Of a DNA stretch of 64,000 nucleotides, positions 9,164 through 17,590 are shown in pieces; within the stretch, counting starts at the first letter, position 1; the number at the start of each line of letters is the position of its first letter. The stretch comes from Halomonas zincidurans B6. Lineage in GTDB: Bacteria > Pseudomonadota > Gammaproteobacteria > Pseudomonadales > Halomonadaceae. The notes under the pieces are model-generated. The model made no database searches, was not told where the DNA came from, and worked only from the letters and a program-made list of their open reading frames with translations. Both the position numbers and the translations under genes were made by a program. The stretch spans positions 2,480,001 to 2,544,000 of the forward strand of contig NZ_JNCK01000001.1 in NCBI RefSeq assembly GCF_000731955.1, written 5' to 3'.

Positions 9164-9832
9164 TCAGTGTGGAGCCACCCCGCCGGCGACGCGTTCTGCC
9201 CTCTCGCCAAGCACTACGTGAACCAGCCCACCTTCGATGCGCTGGATACCCTGCGCGCCCAACGCCCTGAGGGCCGCCTCATCGAGATTCGCGACATCGG
9301 CCAGGCGCAGCCGCAGGCGGGTGGTGCAGGCGCCCACGCTGGTCAGGTTGGCGGCCCCGCCCAACGCGCGCACGAAGGCCGGACCGCGCTCACCGGCGTC
9401 TACCGGGGCGCTGGCGGCACCCGCGGTTTCCGGTTCGCGCCCCGGCGTCGGCAGATCAAGCGCGCAATCGCCCAGCGGAACACCGCGTAATACAGCGCGA
9501 AATAGCAAAGCCCCACCGGGATCATCAGCCAGCCGTTGGTCGATAGCCCATAGGACAGCGCATAGTCGAAAGCGCCCGCCGAGAAGGTAAAGCCCAATTT
9601 GACGTTGAGCAGGTTCATGATCACCATCGACAGCCCGGTGAGCAGCGCGGCGCCGTTGCTGTCGTTGGCGAAACCCACCGCCAGGCCGATGGCGAAGATC
9701 AGCGCCAGATTGGCGAAGATCGCGTTGCCGGCATCGGCGATGAAGGCGATGTCGAGCAGGTCAGGCTGACCCAAGCGCAGCAGCAGGCCGGCGACCCAGC
9801 TTCTGCAGGCCACCCATGATGTCGAGTTGCAT
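9164..9832 (-). pseudogene. nagE: N-acetylglucosamine PTS permease EIICB relic (multiple deletions)
   Basis: Remnant of the GlcNAc-specific EIICB membrane permease. The start at 9832 (GGAGGA site) reads MQLDIMGGLQKLGR. About ten residues are then lost with a frame change near 9788-9796. The next frame resumes at LLLRLGQPDLL...AVGFAND and, near 9645, jumps from the first membrane segments straight to the late EIIC region (LLTGLSM..., GFTFSAGAFDYAL), so a large central part (roughly 230 residues by comparison with E. coli NagE) is missing. A third lesion near 9457 shifts into the EIIB domain, whose phospho-cysteine region (GACTTRLRLRL) and end (VVLGERAERV) remain. At least three independent lesions make function impossible. 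Confidence 0.9.
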
Positions 9833-9860
9833 GATGATCTTCCTCCGGGCGTTGTTATTG

Positions 9861-9887
9861 TCGAAAGTGACTGTTATCGAAAGTGAC
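9861..9887. repeat. 11-bp direct repeat between nagE relic and EIIA-HPr gene
   Basis: The sequence TCGAAAGTGAC occurs at 9861-9871 and again at 9877-9887 (16-bp period), in the short gap between the two damaged PTS genes. Direct repeats of this kind can mediate or mark slippage deletions; whether it relates to the neighbouring deletions is a guess. Confidence 0.5.
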
Positions 9888-9896
9888 AGTGGCGAA

Positions 9897-10520
9897 TCAG
9901 GCGACGACCGGCGCGTCCAGCCAGGCCTTGAGCCGCGCCGCGGGCCGCGCATGCAGCCCGGCCGCCAACGCCAGGGTCACCTCACGGGTGGCCTGGGGCC
10001 CCGCCATCGCGGACGTGCCCTCGCCGGACGACTCGGTCGTCGTCTCTGCCGGCGCCTCGAGGCGCATGATCACTTCGCCGCGGCGCACCGTTTCACCGCT
10101 GCGCTGCGCGCCGAAGGGCGCCAGCTTCCAGCCGGCCGGCTCGGCAACGACCAGCGGGGTGATCAGACTCATCACCTGCCGGGCGACACGGTCGGCGTCG
10201 AAACGCAGCAAAGGCTCGCCGGCCTCGAGTAGCTGGCCGACCTCGACCAGCAACTTAAGACCCGCACCGTCGAGATTGACGGTATCCAGCCCCAGGTGAA
10301 CCAGCAGCTCGATACCCTCTGCGCTGCGAATCGTCACCGCATGAGCGGTACGCGCGCACTGCACGACTTCCCCGGCACACGGCGCGTGCAGGGTATCGCC
10401 CAGCGGGTCGATGGCCAGACCGTCGCCGAGGGTACCTTCGGCGAAGACCGGGTCGGGCACCGCATCGAGGGCGACGAGCACGCCATCCACCGGTGCCTGA
10501 ATGTCGAATGATGAAGCCAT
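9897..10520 (-). CDS. Truncated PTS EIIA(Glc-type)-HPr protein (likely remnant of an EIIA-HPr-EI fusion)
   Basis: 207 residues. The N-terminal 150 form a complete glucose/GlcNAc-type EIIA domain with the phosphorylatable histidine in ELLVHLGLDTV; a linker follows, then the first 20-odd residues of an HPr domain (GLHARPAA, phospho-His) before an early stop. In related proteobacterial nag operons this gene encodes EIIA-HPr-EI of over 800 residues, so most of HPr and all of EI are absent. The final residues (AWLDAPVVA) could be the original EI C-terminus, which would mean an in-frame internal deletion; this needs an alignment. The ATG at 10520 has a strong GGAGG site. Phosphotransfer through this protein would fail without another EI/HPr. 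Confidence 0.75.
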   Translation of the reverse strand: MASSFDIQAPVDGVLVALDAVPDPVFAEGTLGDGLAIDPLGDTLHAPCAGEVVQCARTAHAVTIRSAEGIELLVHLGLDTVNLDGAGLKLLVEVGQLLEAGEPLLRFDADRVARQVMSLITPLVVAEPAGWKLAPFGAQRSGETVRRGEVIMRLEAPAETTTESSGEGTSAMAGPQATREVTLALAAGLHARPAARLKAWLDAPVVA

Positions 10521-10581
10521 GTTGCCTCCGGCGTCGTTGTTGTCGAGAGAGCGATTGTCGTGAAATGGAATCGGAAAGCGC

Positions 10582-11604
10582 TCAGCGGGTACGGGTCACC
10601 TTCTTCAGGTGGCGCGGCTGATCGGGGTCGCTGCCACGCGCCGCGGCTAGCCCGGCGGCCATGACGTAGAAGCTCTGGATCACCGCAAGCGGCTGCAGCG
10701 CGGCATGGCCGGCATCGGCGAGCGTCAGCTCGCGCTGGGCGACGCTTTCGTCGGCGGCCAGCAGGACCCGTGCGCCGACGCTTTTCAGCCACTCGGCGAG
10801 TTCAAGCAGACCGGCCTGTTCGGGCCCCGGCGGGGCGAACACCAGCACCCGATAGCCGGGGCCGATCAAGGCCATCGGGCCATGCTTGACCTCGGCGCCG
10901 CTGAACGGCTCGGCCTGGATGGCGCAGGTCTCCTTGAACTTGAGCGCCGCCTCCTGGGCAATCGCCAGCCCGGTGCCACGGCCCACCACCATCAGCCGGT
11001 CGGCATCGCGCAGCGCTTCGATGGCCGGCGACCAATCCTGCTCGGCCGCCGCGTGCAGCCGTTCAGGCAGCGCCTCGAGGGCGGCGAGCAATTCACGATC
11101 ACCGTTCCAGTGCCCGAGCAACTGGGCACAGGCCGACAGCGTGGCCAGGTAGCTCTTGGTCGCGGCGACGCTGCGCTCTTCGCCGGCATACAGCGGAATC
11201 TCGCGATCGCTGACCTCGCCCAGCGGCGAGCGCGGTGTGTTGACCAACGCCAGCGTCTGCGCCCCGCCGGCGGCCAGCGCCTTCTGGGTCTCGATCAGGT
11301 CGGGGCTCTGACCGGACTGCGAGATCGCCAGCGCCAGTTGACCGTCGAGCTTCCAGGGCGCCCGCGCCAGGGTGGTCAGCGACGGCGGCAACGAGGCCAC
11401 CGGTATGCCGCGGCTCTGCATGCACAGATAGCCGAAATAACTGGCGGCATGATCGGAACTGCCGCGCGCCACGGTGACCACGCCGTGCGGATCGCGCTGG
11501 CGCAGCCACTCGCCGAGTTCGGCCAGCGGTTCGGCGTTGCGGGTCAGTTGGCCGGCGATGCGCTCGGGGGCGTTGCGCGCTTCGCTGAGCATCATCGAAC
11601 TCAT
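10582..11604 (-). CDS. SIS-domain glucosamine-6-phosphate deaminase (NagB-II/AgaS type)
   Basis: 340 residues from its own ATG at 11604, which has a GGAG ribosome site nine bases upstream. It contains two sugar-isomerase (SIS) domains: SSDHAASYFG and SQSGQSPDLIE in the first, VGRGTGLAIAQEAALKFKE in the second. It resembles the isomerase half of GlmS but lacks the glutaminase domain, as expected for the alternative deaminase converting glucosamine-6-P to fructose-6-P. It lies in the nag operon downstream of nagA, replacing the classical NagB. The same codons are also read as the second half of the fused frame; initiation at 11604 would still give the free enzyme. Confidence 0.85.
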   Translation of the reverse strand: MSSMMLSEARNAPERIAGQLTRNAEPLAELGEWLRQRDPHGVVTVARGSSDHAASYFGYLCMQSRGIPVASLPPSLTTLARAPWKLDGQLALAISQSGQSPDLIETQKALAAGGAQTLALVNTPRSPLGEVSDREIPLYAGEERSVAATKSYLATLSACAQLLGHWNGDRELLAALEALPERLHAAAEQDWSPAIEALRDADRLMVVGRGTGLAIAQEAALKFKETCAIQAEPFSGAEVKHGPMALIGPGYRVLVFAPPGPEQAGLLELAEWLKSVGARVLLAADESVAQRELTLADAGHAALQPLAVIQSFYVMAAGLAAARGSDPDQPRHLKKVTRTR

Positions 11605-12777
11605 GAGTCGTCTCCGGGGGGGAATGGCTGAAGAGCTTGCTGAAGAACCTGCGGGAGGATCGGGCCCGGTGCCATGACCGACGCGCCGGCCCTCGACGTA
11701 GACCGCCTCGACCGCCAGTTCACGATCGAGCACCACCAGATCGGCATGACAGCCGCCGGCCAGCCGGCCGCGGTCGTGCAGGCCGAGAAAGTCGGCGGGA
11801 TGGCGCGATACCCGCGCGCTGGCCTCGTCCAGCGGCAGGCCGATGGCGACCAGGTTGCGCAGCGCCTGATCCATGGTCAGGGTGCTGCCAGCGAGCGTGC
11901 CGTCGGCGAGGCGCACCCCGCCCAGGCACTTGGTGACCGCCTGCTCACCGAGCCGGTACTCGCCATCGGGCATGCCGGCGGCGGCGGTCGAGTCGGTGAC
12001 CGCGTAGAGCCGCGGAATGCTTCTGAGCGCGACGCGAATCGCCCCGGGATGAACGTGCAGCAGATCGGGGATCAACTCGGCGAAGTCGGCGTGCGCCAGG
12101 GCCGCACCGACCATGCCCGGGTGGCGGTGATGCAACCCCGTCATGGCGTTATAGAGATGGGTGAAGCCGCAGGCGCCGTGCTCCATCGCCGCCACACCCT
12201 GCTCGTAGCTGCCCAGGGTGTGGCCGAGCTGCACGCGCACGCCGCGCTCGCTCAGGTGACGAATCAGCGCGTAATGGCCGGATAGTTCGGGGGCCAGCGT
12301 GACCAGGCGGATCGGTGCCAACTCGCACAGTTCGTCGATCTCGTCGATCTCGTCGATCTCGCCGGGCCGGGCATGGAGCGGCTGGGCGCCGAGCTTGCCG
12401 GGATTGATGTAGGGGCCCTCGAGATGCACGCCGAGGATTCGTGCGCCCTCGCCGGGGGGCGCTTTTATCAGCGTACCGATCTCGCCGAGCACCCGGCGCA
12501 CCTCGGCAGCGGTGGCGGTCATGGTGGTGGCCAGCAGGCTGGTGGTGCCGAAGCGCGCATGGGTGCGTGCTAGCGTCGCCACCGCCTCGCCCCCCTCCAT
12601 GGTGTCGGCGCCGCCGCCACCATGTACGTGCAGGTCGACGAAACCGGGCAGTACGTAGGGCGCGTCGTTGTCCGCCGGGACCGTCGGCGCGCCGTCGATC
12701 CCGACGATGCGGCCATAGCGCCAGTGAATCTCGCCCAGACGCCAGCCTTCGGGGGTGAGGATGTTGCCGTAACGCAT
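10582..12777 (-). CDS. nagA: GlcNAc-6-phosphate deacetylase running in frame into an SIS-domain deaminase (fused ORF)
   Basis: One uninterrupted 731-residue frame contains two normally separate enzymes. Residues 1 to about 370 are NagA (GlcNAc-6-P to GlcN-6-P + acetate): metal-site HVHGGGG, GHTLGS, a THLYNAM region and the VTDSTAAAG segment. The rest is the SIS protein described separately. The fusion looks accidental: in the +1 frame the NagA end would reach a TGA at 11603-11601 that overlaps the SIS start codon as ATGA, and 11601-12777 is one base more than a whole number of codons. A one-base insertion near 11677-11684 therefore probably removed the NagA stop. A 9-bp triplication is also present (see repeat). 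NagA's catalytic part is intact. Confidence 0.8.
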   Translation of the reverse strand: MRYGNILTPEGWRLGEIHWRYGRIVGIDGAPTVPADNDAPYVLPGFVDLHVHGGGGADTMEGGEAVATLARTHARFGTTSLLATTMTATAAEVRRVLGEIGTLIKAPPGEGARILGVHLEGPYINPGKLGAQPLHARPGEIDEIDEIDELCELAPIRLVTLAPELSGHYALIRHLSERGVRVQLGHTLGSYEQGVAAMEHGACGFTHLYNAMTGLHHRHPGMVGAALAHADFAELIPDLLHVHPGAIRVALRSIPRLYAVTDSTAAAGMPDGEYRLGEQAVTKCLGGVRLADGTLAGSTLTMDQALRNLVAIGLPLDEASARVSRHPADFLGLHDRGRLAGGCHADLVVLDRELAVEAVYVEGRRVGHGTGPDPPAGSSASSSAIPPRRRLMSSMMLSEARNAPERIAGQLTRNAEPLAELGEWLRQRDPHGVVTVARGSSDHAASYFGYLCMQSRGIPVASLPPSLTTLARAPWKLDGQLALAISQSGQSPDLIETQKALAAGGAQTLALVNTPRSPLGEVSDREIPLYAGEERSVAATKSYLATLSACAQLLGHWNGDRELLAALEALPERLHAAAEQDWSPAIEALRDADRLMVVGRGTGLAIAQEAALKFKETCAIQAEPFSGAEVKHGPMALIGPGYRVLVFAPPGPEQAGLLELAEWLKSVGARVLLAADESVAQRELTLADAGHAALQPLAVIQSFYVMAAGLAAARGSDPDQPRHLKKVTRTR
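12332..12358. repeat. 9-bp tandem triplication inside nagA
   Basis: TCGTCGATC is repeated exactly three times in tandem (12332-12340, 12341-12349, 12350-12358), encoding Ile-Asp-Glu repeats on the minus strand. NagA proteins I know do not have such a run at this point, so it looks like in-frame slippage expansion. Confidence 0.85.
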
Positions 12778-12789
12778 TGGCTTACCTTT

Positions 12790-13530
12790 TTATCGAGCCC
12801 GATACAGCTCGACCATGAAGTCGTAGTAATCAGTGCGGCAGTAAGTGACGGTGAGCTCGGCCGGGCTGCCATCGGCGAGATAGCCCAGCCGGGTGACCTT
12901 GAGCAGCGCCTGGCCCTCGGGCACTTCCGCCAGCGCGGCGAGCTCGGCGTCGGCATTGACCGCGGTGAGGTGCTGCAAGGCGCGCTCCACCGCCTTGCCG
13001 CGCGCTTCCAATGTCGCGTAGAGCGAGCGCTCGACGCCTTCCGGCTCGGGCAATACCGCTTCCGGCAGGCAGCTCTCCTCCACCGCCATCACCACGTCGT
13101 CGGCCAGGCGCAGTCGCTTGAGCCGGGCCACCCGGGCGTCGCCACGCAAGCCCAGGCGCAGCGCCTCCTCGGTGCTCGGCGCCTCGAGGCGCCGCGACAG
13201 CCAACGCGAGCGCGGCGTGAAGCCGCGCTGGGCAAGCAGCTCGGAAAAGCTCGTCAATTTCGTCAATGGCTGATTGAAGCGCGGCGCGATGAACGTTCCC
13301 GAACCGTGGGTGCGCCGAATCAAGCCCTGCCCGGCGAGCCTTTCGAGCGCCTTGCGGGCGGTGATGCGTGAAATTTCCAGCGTCTCGGCAAGTGTCCGCT
13401 CCGATGGCAGTGCCTCGCCGGCCAGCCAGGCCCCCGCCTCGATGGCGTCGCCGAGTTGCCGCGCCAGCTGGTGATAGAGCGGCGTGGCCATATCGGGATC
13501 GAGGGTGATCCGGGCAAAACGGGGATCCAT
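12790..13530 (-). CDS. nagR: GntR/HutC-type regulator of the N-acetylglucosamine operon
   Basis: 246 residues. N-terminal GntR winged helix (about 15-78, LPSERTLAETLEISRITARK) and C-terminal UTRA effector domain (about 95-240), as in NagR/DasR regulators that release DNA on binding GlcN-6-P or GlcNAc-6-P. It is the first gene of the nag operon, 12 bp before nagA, so it is probably autoregulated; two palindromic candidate operators lie just upstream. The ATG at 13530 has a GGAG site. The regulator is intact although the transport genes it should control are broken. The gene name is inferred from family plus operon. Confidence 0.85.
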   Translation of the reverse strand: MDPRFARITLDPDMATPLYHQLARQLGDAIEAGAWLAGEALPSERTLAETLEISRITARKALERLAGQGLIRRTHGSGTFIAPRFNQPLTKLTSFSELLAQRGFTPRSRWLSRRLEAPSTEEALRLGLRGDARVARLKRLRLADDVVMAVEESCLPEAVLPEPEGVERSLYATLEARGKAVERALQHLTAVNADAELAALAEVPEGQALLKVTRLGYLADGSPAELTVTYCRTDYYDFMVELYRAR

Positions 13531-13556
13531 GATTTCTCCGCGATGATCGTTGATCC

Positions 13557-13592
13557 TGGTTAATAACCACTATAGATCCTGTTAAATACCAG
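13557..13592. promoter_or_regulatory. Candidate NagR operators upstream of nagR
   Basis: Two tandem palindromes 26-62 bp upstream of the nagR start: a perfect 13-bp one, TGGTTAATAACCA (13557-13569), and an imperfect copy, CTGTTAAATACCAG (13579-13592); TACCA-like half-sites continue to about 13603. GntR/HutC regulators bind such TGGT-N-ACCA palindromes. The A+T-rich character also fits a promoter. Binding is inferred. Confidence 0.6.
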
Positions 13593-13843
13593 TCAAATAC
13601 CAATTGGCCTTATATTGGTGCTTTGACGAGGCAGCTACAACCGCGTCTCTCGCCAGCGCGCCCATGCGCTGCTGCATTTCGCCCAACGCCGATCTCGTTC
13701 GGCGTCAATTGCATTGCCGGAGGGAAGGCGCGAGCGCTCGCTGCTGCCTTGGGCTGAGAGCACGAGAGCCGTGCGACGATTGGCGGCGGCGGCCCGAATC
13801 CGTATAGTGGCTGCTCGTTCCCGCCAACTGTACCGACGCCCCC

Positions 13844-15781
13844 ATGCTGCAGAACAACGCGCTGCTTTCGCAGCTCAAGCAACAGATCCGTGACACCACC
13901 CCGCGCGCCGAGGGTGTCATCAAGGCCACCGATCGCGGTTTCGGCTTCCTCGAAACCGACAGCGGCGAGTCCTACTTCGTGCCGCCGCCCGCCATGAAGC
14001 AAGTGGTCCATGGCGACCGTGTCGAGGCGATCATCAAGGAGGACGGCGACAAGAAGTCGGTGGAGCCGGAACGCCTGATCGAAGCGGGGCTGGACCGTTT
14101 CATCGCCCGCGTGCAAAACCGCGACGGGCGACTCGCGGTGATTCCCGATCATCCCTCGATCAGCAACGCCTTCAAGGCGCGCATCAAGCGCAGCCTCGAC
14201 GAGGACAGCATCGCCGATGGCGACTGGGTCGTCGCCCGATTGGTGCGCCATCCGCTCAAGCCCGACGATCGCGCCTTCTTCAGCCAGATCGAGGAATTGA
14301 TCGCCAGGCAGGACGACCCGGCAGTACCCTGGCGGGTGACGCTGGCCCGCCACGCCCTCGAACAGGCCTCGCCGGAAGCCGGCGACGAATGGCCGCTGGC
14401 CGACGAAGGACTCGAGCGCGAGGATCTCACCGCGCGCGCGTTCTTCACCATCGACGGCGAGAAGACCCGCGACATGGACGATGCGCTGCATGTCGAGACG
14501 TGCCCAGGCGGCTGGCGGCTGTGGGTGGCGATCGCCGACCCCACCGCTTATGTCGCCGAGGGCCATGCCGCGGATCTCGAGGCGCAGACCCGCGCCTTCA
14601 CGGTCTACCTGCCGGGCCAGAACGTGACCATGCTGCCCGAGGTGCTGGCCGACGACCTGTGTTCGCTGAAGGAAGGCGAAACGCGCCCGACCCTGGCCTG
14701 CACGCTGGACGTCAACGCCGACGGCAGCCTCGGCGAGTACCGGTTCTTCGCCGCCCACGTGCGCTCGCATGCGCGGCTGATCTACGACAAGGTCTCCGAC
14801 TGGCTCGAAGGCCAGGGCGAGTGGACGCCCGAGGCCGGCATCGGCGAACAGCTCAAGACCCTTGAGGCGCTGACCGAAGCGCGCAGTGCCTGGCGCGCCG
14901 AGCATGCGTTGGTGTTCAAGGATCGCCCCGATTACGTCTTCGATCTGGACGACGCCGGCAATGTGCTCGACGTGCGCATCGAGGGCCGACGCATCGCCAA
15001 TCGCATGATCGAGGAGTCGATGATCGCCGCCAACGCCTGCTGCGCGGATCTGCTCGCCGCCAAGGTCGGCCATGGCATCTTCAACGTGCACCGCGCCTTC
15101 GAGCCCGAAAAGGCCGATGCCGCGCTCGAGTTCCTCGCCGGCCAGCAGATCGAGATCAAACGCGAGGCGCTCACCGAACTGCCGCGCTATCGCGAACTCA
15201 AGCGCGCGCTGGAAAGCCGCGACGATGCCTGGCTGGATGCTCGCCTGCGGCGTTTCCAGGGCTTCACCAGCATGTCGGCCCAGCCCGGTCCGCACTTCGG
15301 CCTGGGGCTGGCCGCCTACGCCACCTGGACCTCGCCGATCCGCAAGTACGGCGACATGGTCAACCATCGGTTGATCAAGGGCGTGCTCAAGGGCGAACAG
15401 GCGCCGGCCGAGGCCAGCGAAGCGTTGACCGAACAGCTCACCGAGCGCCGCAGGCTGAATCGCATGGCCGAGCGCGACGTCAAGGACTGGCTGTATGTGC
15501 GCTACCTGACCCCGGCCGCCCGGGAACAACGCACCTTCGATGCCGAGATCATCAACATCAACCGCGGCGGCATGCGCGTGCGCCTGACCGCCAACGGCGC
15601 GACGGCCTTCGTGCCGGCACCGCTGATGCACAGCGAACGCGACAAGGTGGCGATCGACGACAAGGAAGGCCGCATTTGCATCGCTGACGAGGAGCGCTAC
15701 AAGCTGGGCGATCCACTCAAGGTGGTCTTGACCGAAGCCCGCGAGGAAACGCGCTCGCTGGTGGCGCGCCCGGCCGACTGA
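13844..15781 (+). CDS. rnb: Exoribonuclease II
   Basis: 645 residues, the same length as the E. coli enzyme. Cytoplasmic 3'-to-5' exoribonuclease that degrades single-stranded RNA processively. Order: cold-shock-type RNA-binding domains in the first 170 residues, the RNB catalytic domain with the Mg-binding aspartates Asp204, 210, 212 and 213 (FTIDGEKTRDMDD), and a C-terminal S1 domain (INRGGMRVRLTANG). The start at 13844 lacks a strong ribosome site but the N-terminus aligns with the family. It is a single gene, followed by a clean terminator. The long open frame on the opposite strand is a G+C shadow. Confidence 0.95.
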   Translation: MLQNNALLSQLKQQIRDTTPRAEGVIKATDRGFGFLETDSGESYFVPPPAMKQVVHGDRVEAIIKEDGDKKSVEPERLIEAGLDRFIARVQNRDGRLAVIPDHPSISNAFKARIKRSLDEDSIADGDWVVARLVRHPLKPDDRAFFSQIEELIARQDDPAVPWRVTLARHALEQASPEAGDEWPLADEGLEREDLTARAFFTIDGEKTRDMDDALHVETCPGGWRLWVAIADPTAYVAEGHAADLEAQTRAFTVYLPGQNVTMLPEVLADDLCSLKEGETRPTLACTLDVNADGSLGEYRFFAAHVRSHARLIYDKVSDWLEGQGEWTPEAGIGEQLKTLEALTEARSAWRAEHALVFKDRPDYVFDLDDAGNVLDVRIEGRRIANRMIEESMIAANACCADLLAAKVGHGIFNVHRAFEPEKADAALEFLAGQQIEIKREALTELPRYRELKRALESRDDAWLDARLRRFQGFTSMSAQPGPHFGLGLAAYATWTSPIRKYGDMVNHRLIKGVLKGEQAPAEASEALTEQLTERRRLNRMAERDVKDWLYVRYLTPAAREQRTFDAEIININRGGMRVRLTANGATAFVPAPLMHSERDKVAIDDKEGRICIADEERYKLGDPLKVVLTEAREETRSLVARPAD

Positions 15782-15836
15782 ACGACGCCCGGCGCTGCAA
15801 TCCAGCGCGGTGGTGCAAAAAAAACCGTGTACAACG

Positions 15837-15871
15837 AAAACGGCGGACATCGAAAGATGTCCGCCGTTTTT
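15837..15871 (+). terminator. Rho-independent terminator after rnb (bidirectional potential)
   Basis: A perfect 11-bp stem (CGGCGGACATC, 15841-15851, with its complement at 15856-15866) closed by a GAAA tetraloop, preceded by four A and followed by five T. It is 56 bp after the rnb stop. The A-run on the 5' side lets it also work for transcripts arriving from the other strand (waaL-like gene). Confidence 0.92.
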
Positions 15872-16016
15872 GTATCGCGCCTGCCCACGCTGTTCAGGGC
15901 GTCTCTTCGGGCTCCACCGTATGAGCGCGGCTCGCGAGGGGATGCTCAACAGCTCGCCATGGCGGTATTCCTGAGTCTCCGACATGGCCAGGCGCCATCC
16001 ATGGCACTACGCACCG

Positions 16017-17375
16017 TCACGGGGACTCCAGCGCCGACACCGTGGATCTCGGGCTCGTCTCGGCTTTCAGCAACGCCCAACAGATAATGCATAGCCCCAG
16101 GTAACCGGCCAACCCACGCGGATCGCGTAGTAACGACTGACTGAGACCGAAATCGATGAAGGCGGCAACGATGACAACGCCGGAAAGCGCCAGCGTGCGC
16201 TGCCAGGCCCGCCTGGCGGAGCGCAGATGACGAGAGAACAGCAACAGGGGCACGCCGTACAGGCCCACCAGGCTGATAACGCCCAGCGTGCCACGGCGAG
16301 CGGCCGTATCGATGAAATCGCTGTGCAACTGGTCGTAGTCGCTGACACCGCGACTCAGTTCGCCGGCCGCGACAAGCGCATCGCGCGCAGCCTCGAGCCC
16401 ACCCTCGCCCCACCCGGTAACGGGCCTGTCGGTGAACAGCGCAAGTCCGCCACGCCACATTTCCAGGCGCAACCCCAACGAGGTAGCGGTCTCACCCGCC
16501 ATGTAATACCCCCGAACATTATCCACGGCCAGCAGCAGCCGAGCGGCGACGCCGGTCTGCGGCAGGCATACCGCCAAGATCAGCAGCCCGCCCAGCACCC
16601 CGAAAGCCGCCCATAAGAAGCGCGCAGGCAAGAGTGGCCGAAAGTTACGATAGAGCAGCCAGCTCAACAATGGCAAGGCGATCCAGCCGCCTCGCGTACC
16701 CGACAGCAATGAAGCGGCAAGCCCCGCACAAGCCGCCACGCCGAGCAATACGGTCAGCCAGCGAGCCCGACACCGACTGCTGCCCAGCCGACCGAGCATG
16801 GCAACCAGCGACAGGACGCCAAACAGCAATGCAAGATTGCCGAAGGGGATGGCATTCATTGAATTGTTGGCGCGGGGCAGCCCCACCCAGCCGCGCTCAT
16901 AACCGGCGATCAGCCCCGCGCCCAAGCTGGCGGCGAGCAGCCCGAGCAACCAGCCACGCTGGCTCGGCGGATAACCGCGTAACCAGACCAACAGACCCGC
17001 CGCCAACAACGGCCACAATGGCAACCAGCCTCCATCGCCACCTTGTGGCAGCGGCCATACGCCGCTACGCGACACATCGGCGAGCCAGACGCCGGAAAAA
17101 ACCAGCAATGCCAGCAGCAGCAAACCATCCTCACGATCCAGCCGGGCCAGGCAACGGCCGAGCGTCGCGATGAACCCCACCGATGCCGTCAGCGCAGCCG
17201 CCACGGGCAACACGGCGAACCCCCACTGCCAGACGATCAGCAAGGCGATGAAAGCAACGCTCAGCATGGTATTAATCGCCGACCACAGCCCTCCGGAGCC
17301 ACGCCTGGACGACATCCCAGGCTTGGCAGTTCCCCCGAGGAACTGATCGTGGTGTCGCGTTACGCTCAGATTCAT
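16017..17375 (-). CDS. O-antigen ligase / Wzy-type polysaccharide membrane protein
   Basis: About 452 residues with ten or more hydrophobic segments and the Wzy_C/WaaL signature: a large periplasmic loop with TGWGEGG and LHSDFIDTAARRG, including the conserved histidine. Such inner-membrane enzymes attach O-antigen to lipid A-core or polymerise glycans. The start is uncertain: the ATG at 17375 has a GGGG site; ATG/GTG at 17438/17441 would be coupled (TGATG) to the end of an ABC-transporter relic, and an ATG at 17312 is also possible. The gene may once have followed an ABC flippase. Only residues after about 45 look membrane-like. Confidence 0.8.
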   Translation of the reverse strand: MNLSVTRHHDQFLGGTAKPGMSSRRGSGGLWSAINTMLSVAFIALLIVWQWGFAVLPVAAALTASVGFIATLGRCLARLDREDGLLLLALLVFSGVWLADVSRSGVWPLPQGGDGGWLPLWPLLAAGLLVWLRGYPPSQRGWLLGLLAASLGAGLIAGYERGWVGLPRANNSMNAIPFGNLALLFGVLSLVAMLGRLGSSRCRARWLTVLLGVAACAGLAASLLSGTRGGWIALPLLSWLLYRNFRPLLPARFLWAAFGVLGGLLILAVCLPQTGVAARLLLAVDNVRGYYMAGETATSLGLRLEMWRGGLALFTDRPVTGWGEGGLEAARDALVAAGELSRGVSDYDQLHSDFIDTAARRGTLGVISLVGLYGVPLLLFSRHLRSARRAWQRTLALSGVVIVAAFIDFGLSQSLLRDPRGLAGYLGLCIICWALLKAETSPRSTVSALESP

Positions 17376-17437
17376 ATCGGCCCCAGAGCTCCCTTTCCGC
17401 CGCCCATACACCTGCAGGCAGGCTTCCTTGTGACCCA

Positions 17438-17590
17438 TCACGCATGGGCGGCCATTCGCTTGAAGATATCATTATGCAGCAGCAACGCTTCATAGCGACC
17501 GACATCGACGACACGGCCATGATCGATCAGTTAGCTGCAGTCGCACTGCTTGATCGTGGCCAGCCGGGGAACTTTGCACACCGCAATGAA
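17438..17590 (-). pseudogene. C-terminal relic of an MsbA-type ABC transporter ATPase
   Basis: Reading the minus strand in the frame ending with TGA at 17438 gives about 50 codons resembling the end of an ABC exporter ATPase: VPRLATIKQCDC, an in-frame TAA, LIDHGRVVDVGRYEALLL and DIFKRMAAHA. This matches the family pattern after the signature (AHRL-switch region, 'DHGRVV..G...LL'), but the switch histidine is replaced by proline and a stop interrupts it. No other part of the gene remains; the fragment ends in the sucD terminator. Its stop overlaps a possible start of the O-antigen-ligase gene (TGATG), which suggests an old operon link. Confidence 0.7.

Noticed and set aside
13610..15985. A 791-codon open frame on the minus strand opposite rnb
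   Set aside because: It lies antisense to a full-length RNase II gene with all catalytic residues and has no family features; a product of high G+C codon bias.
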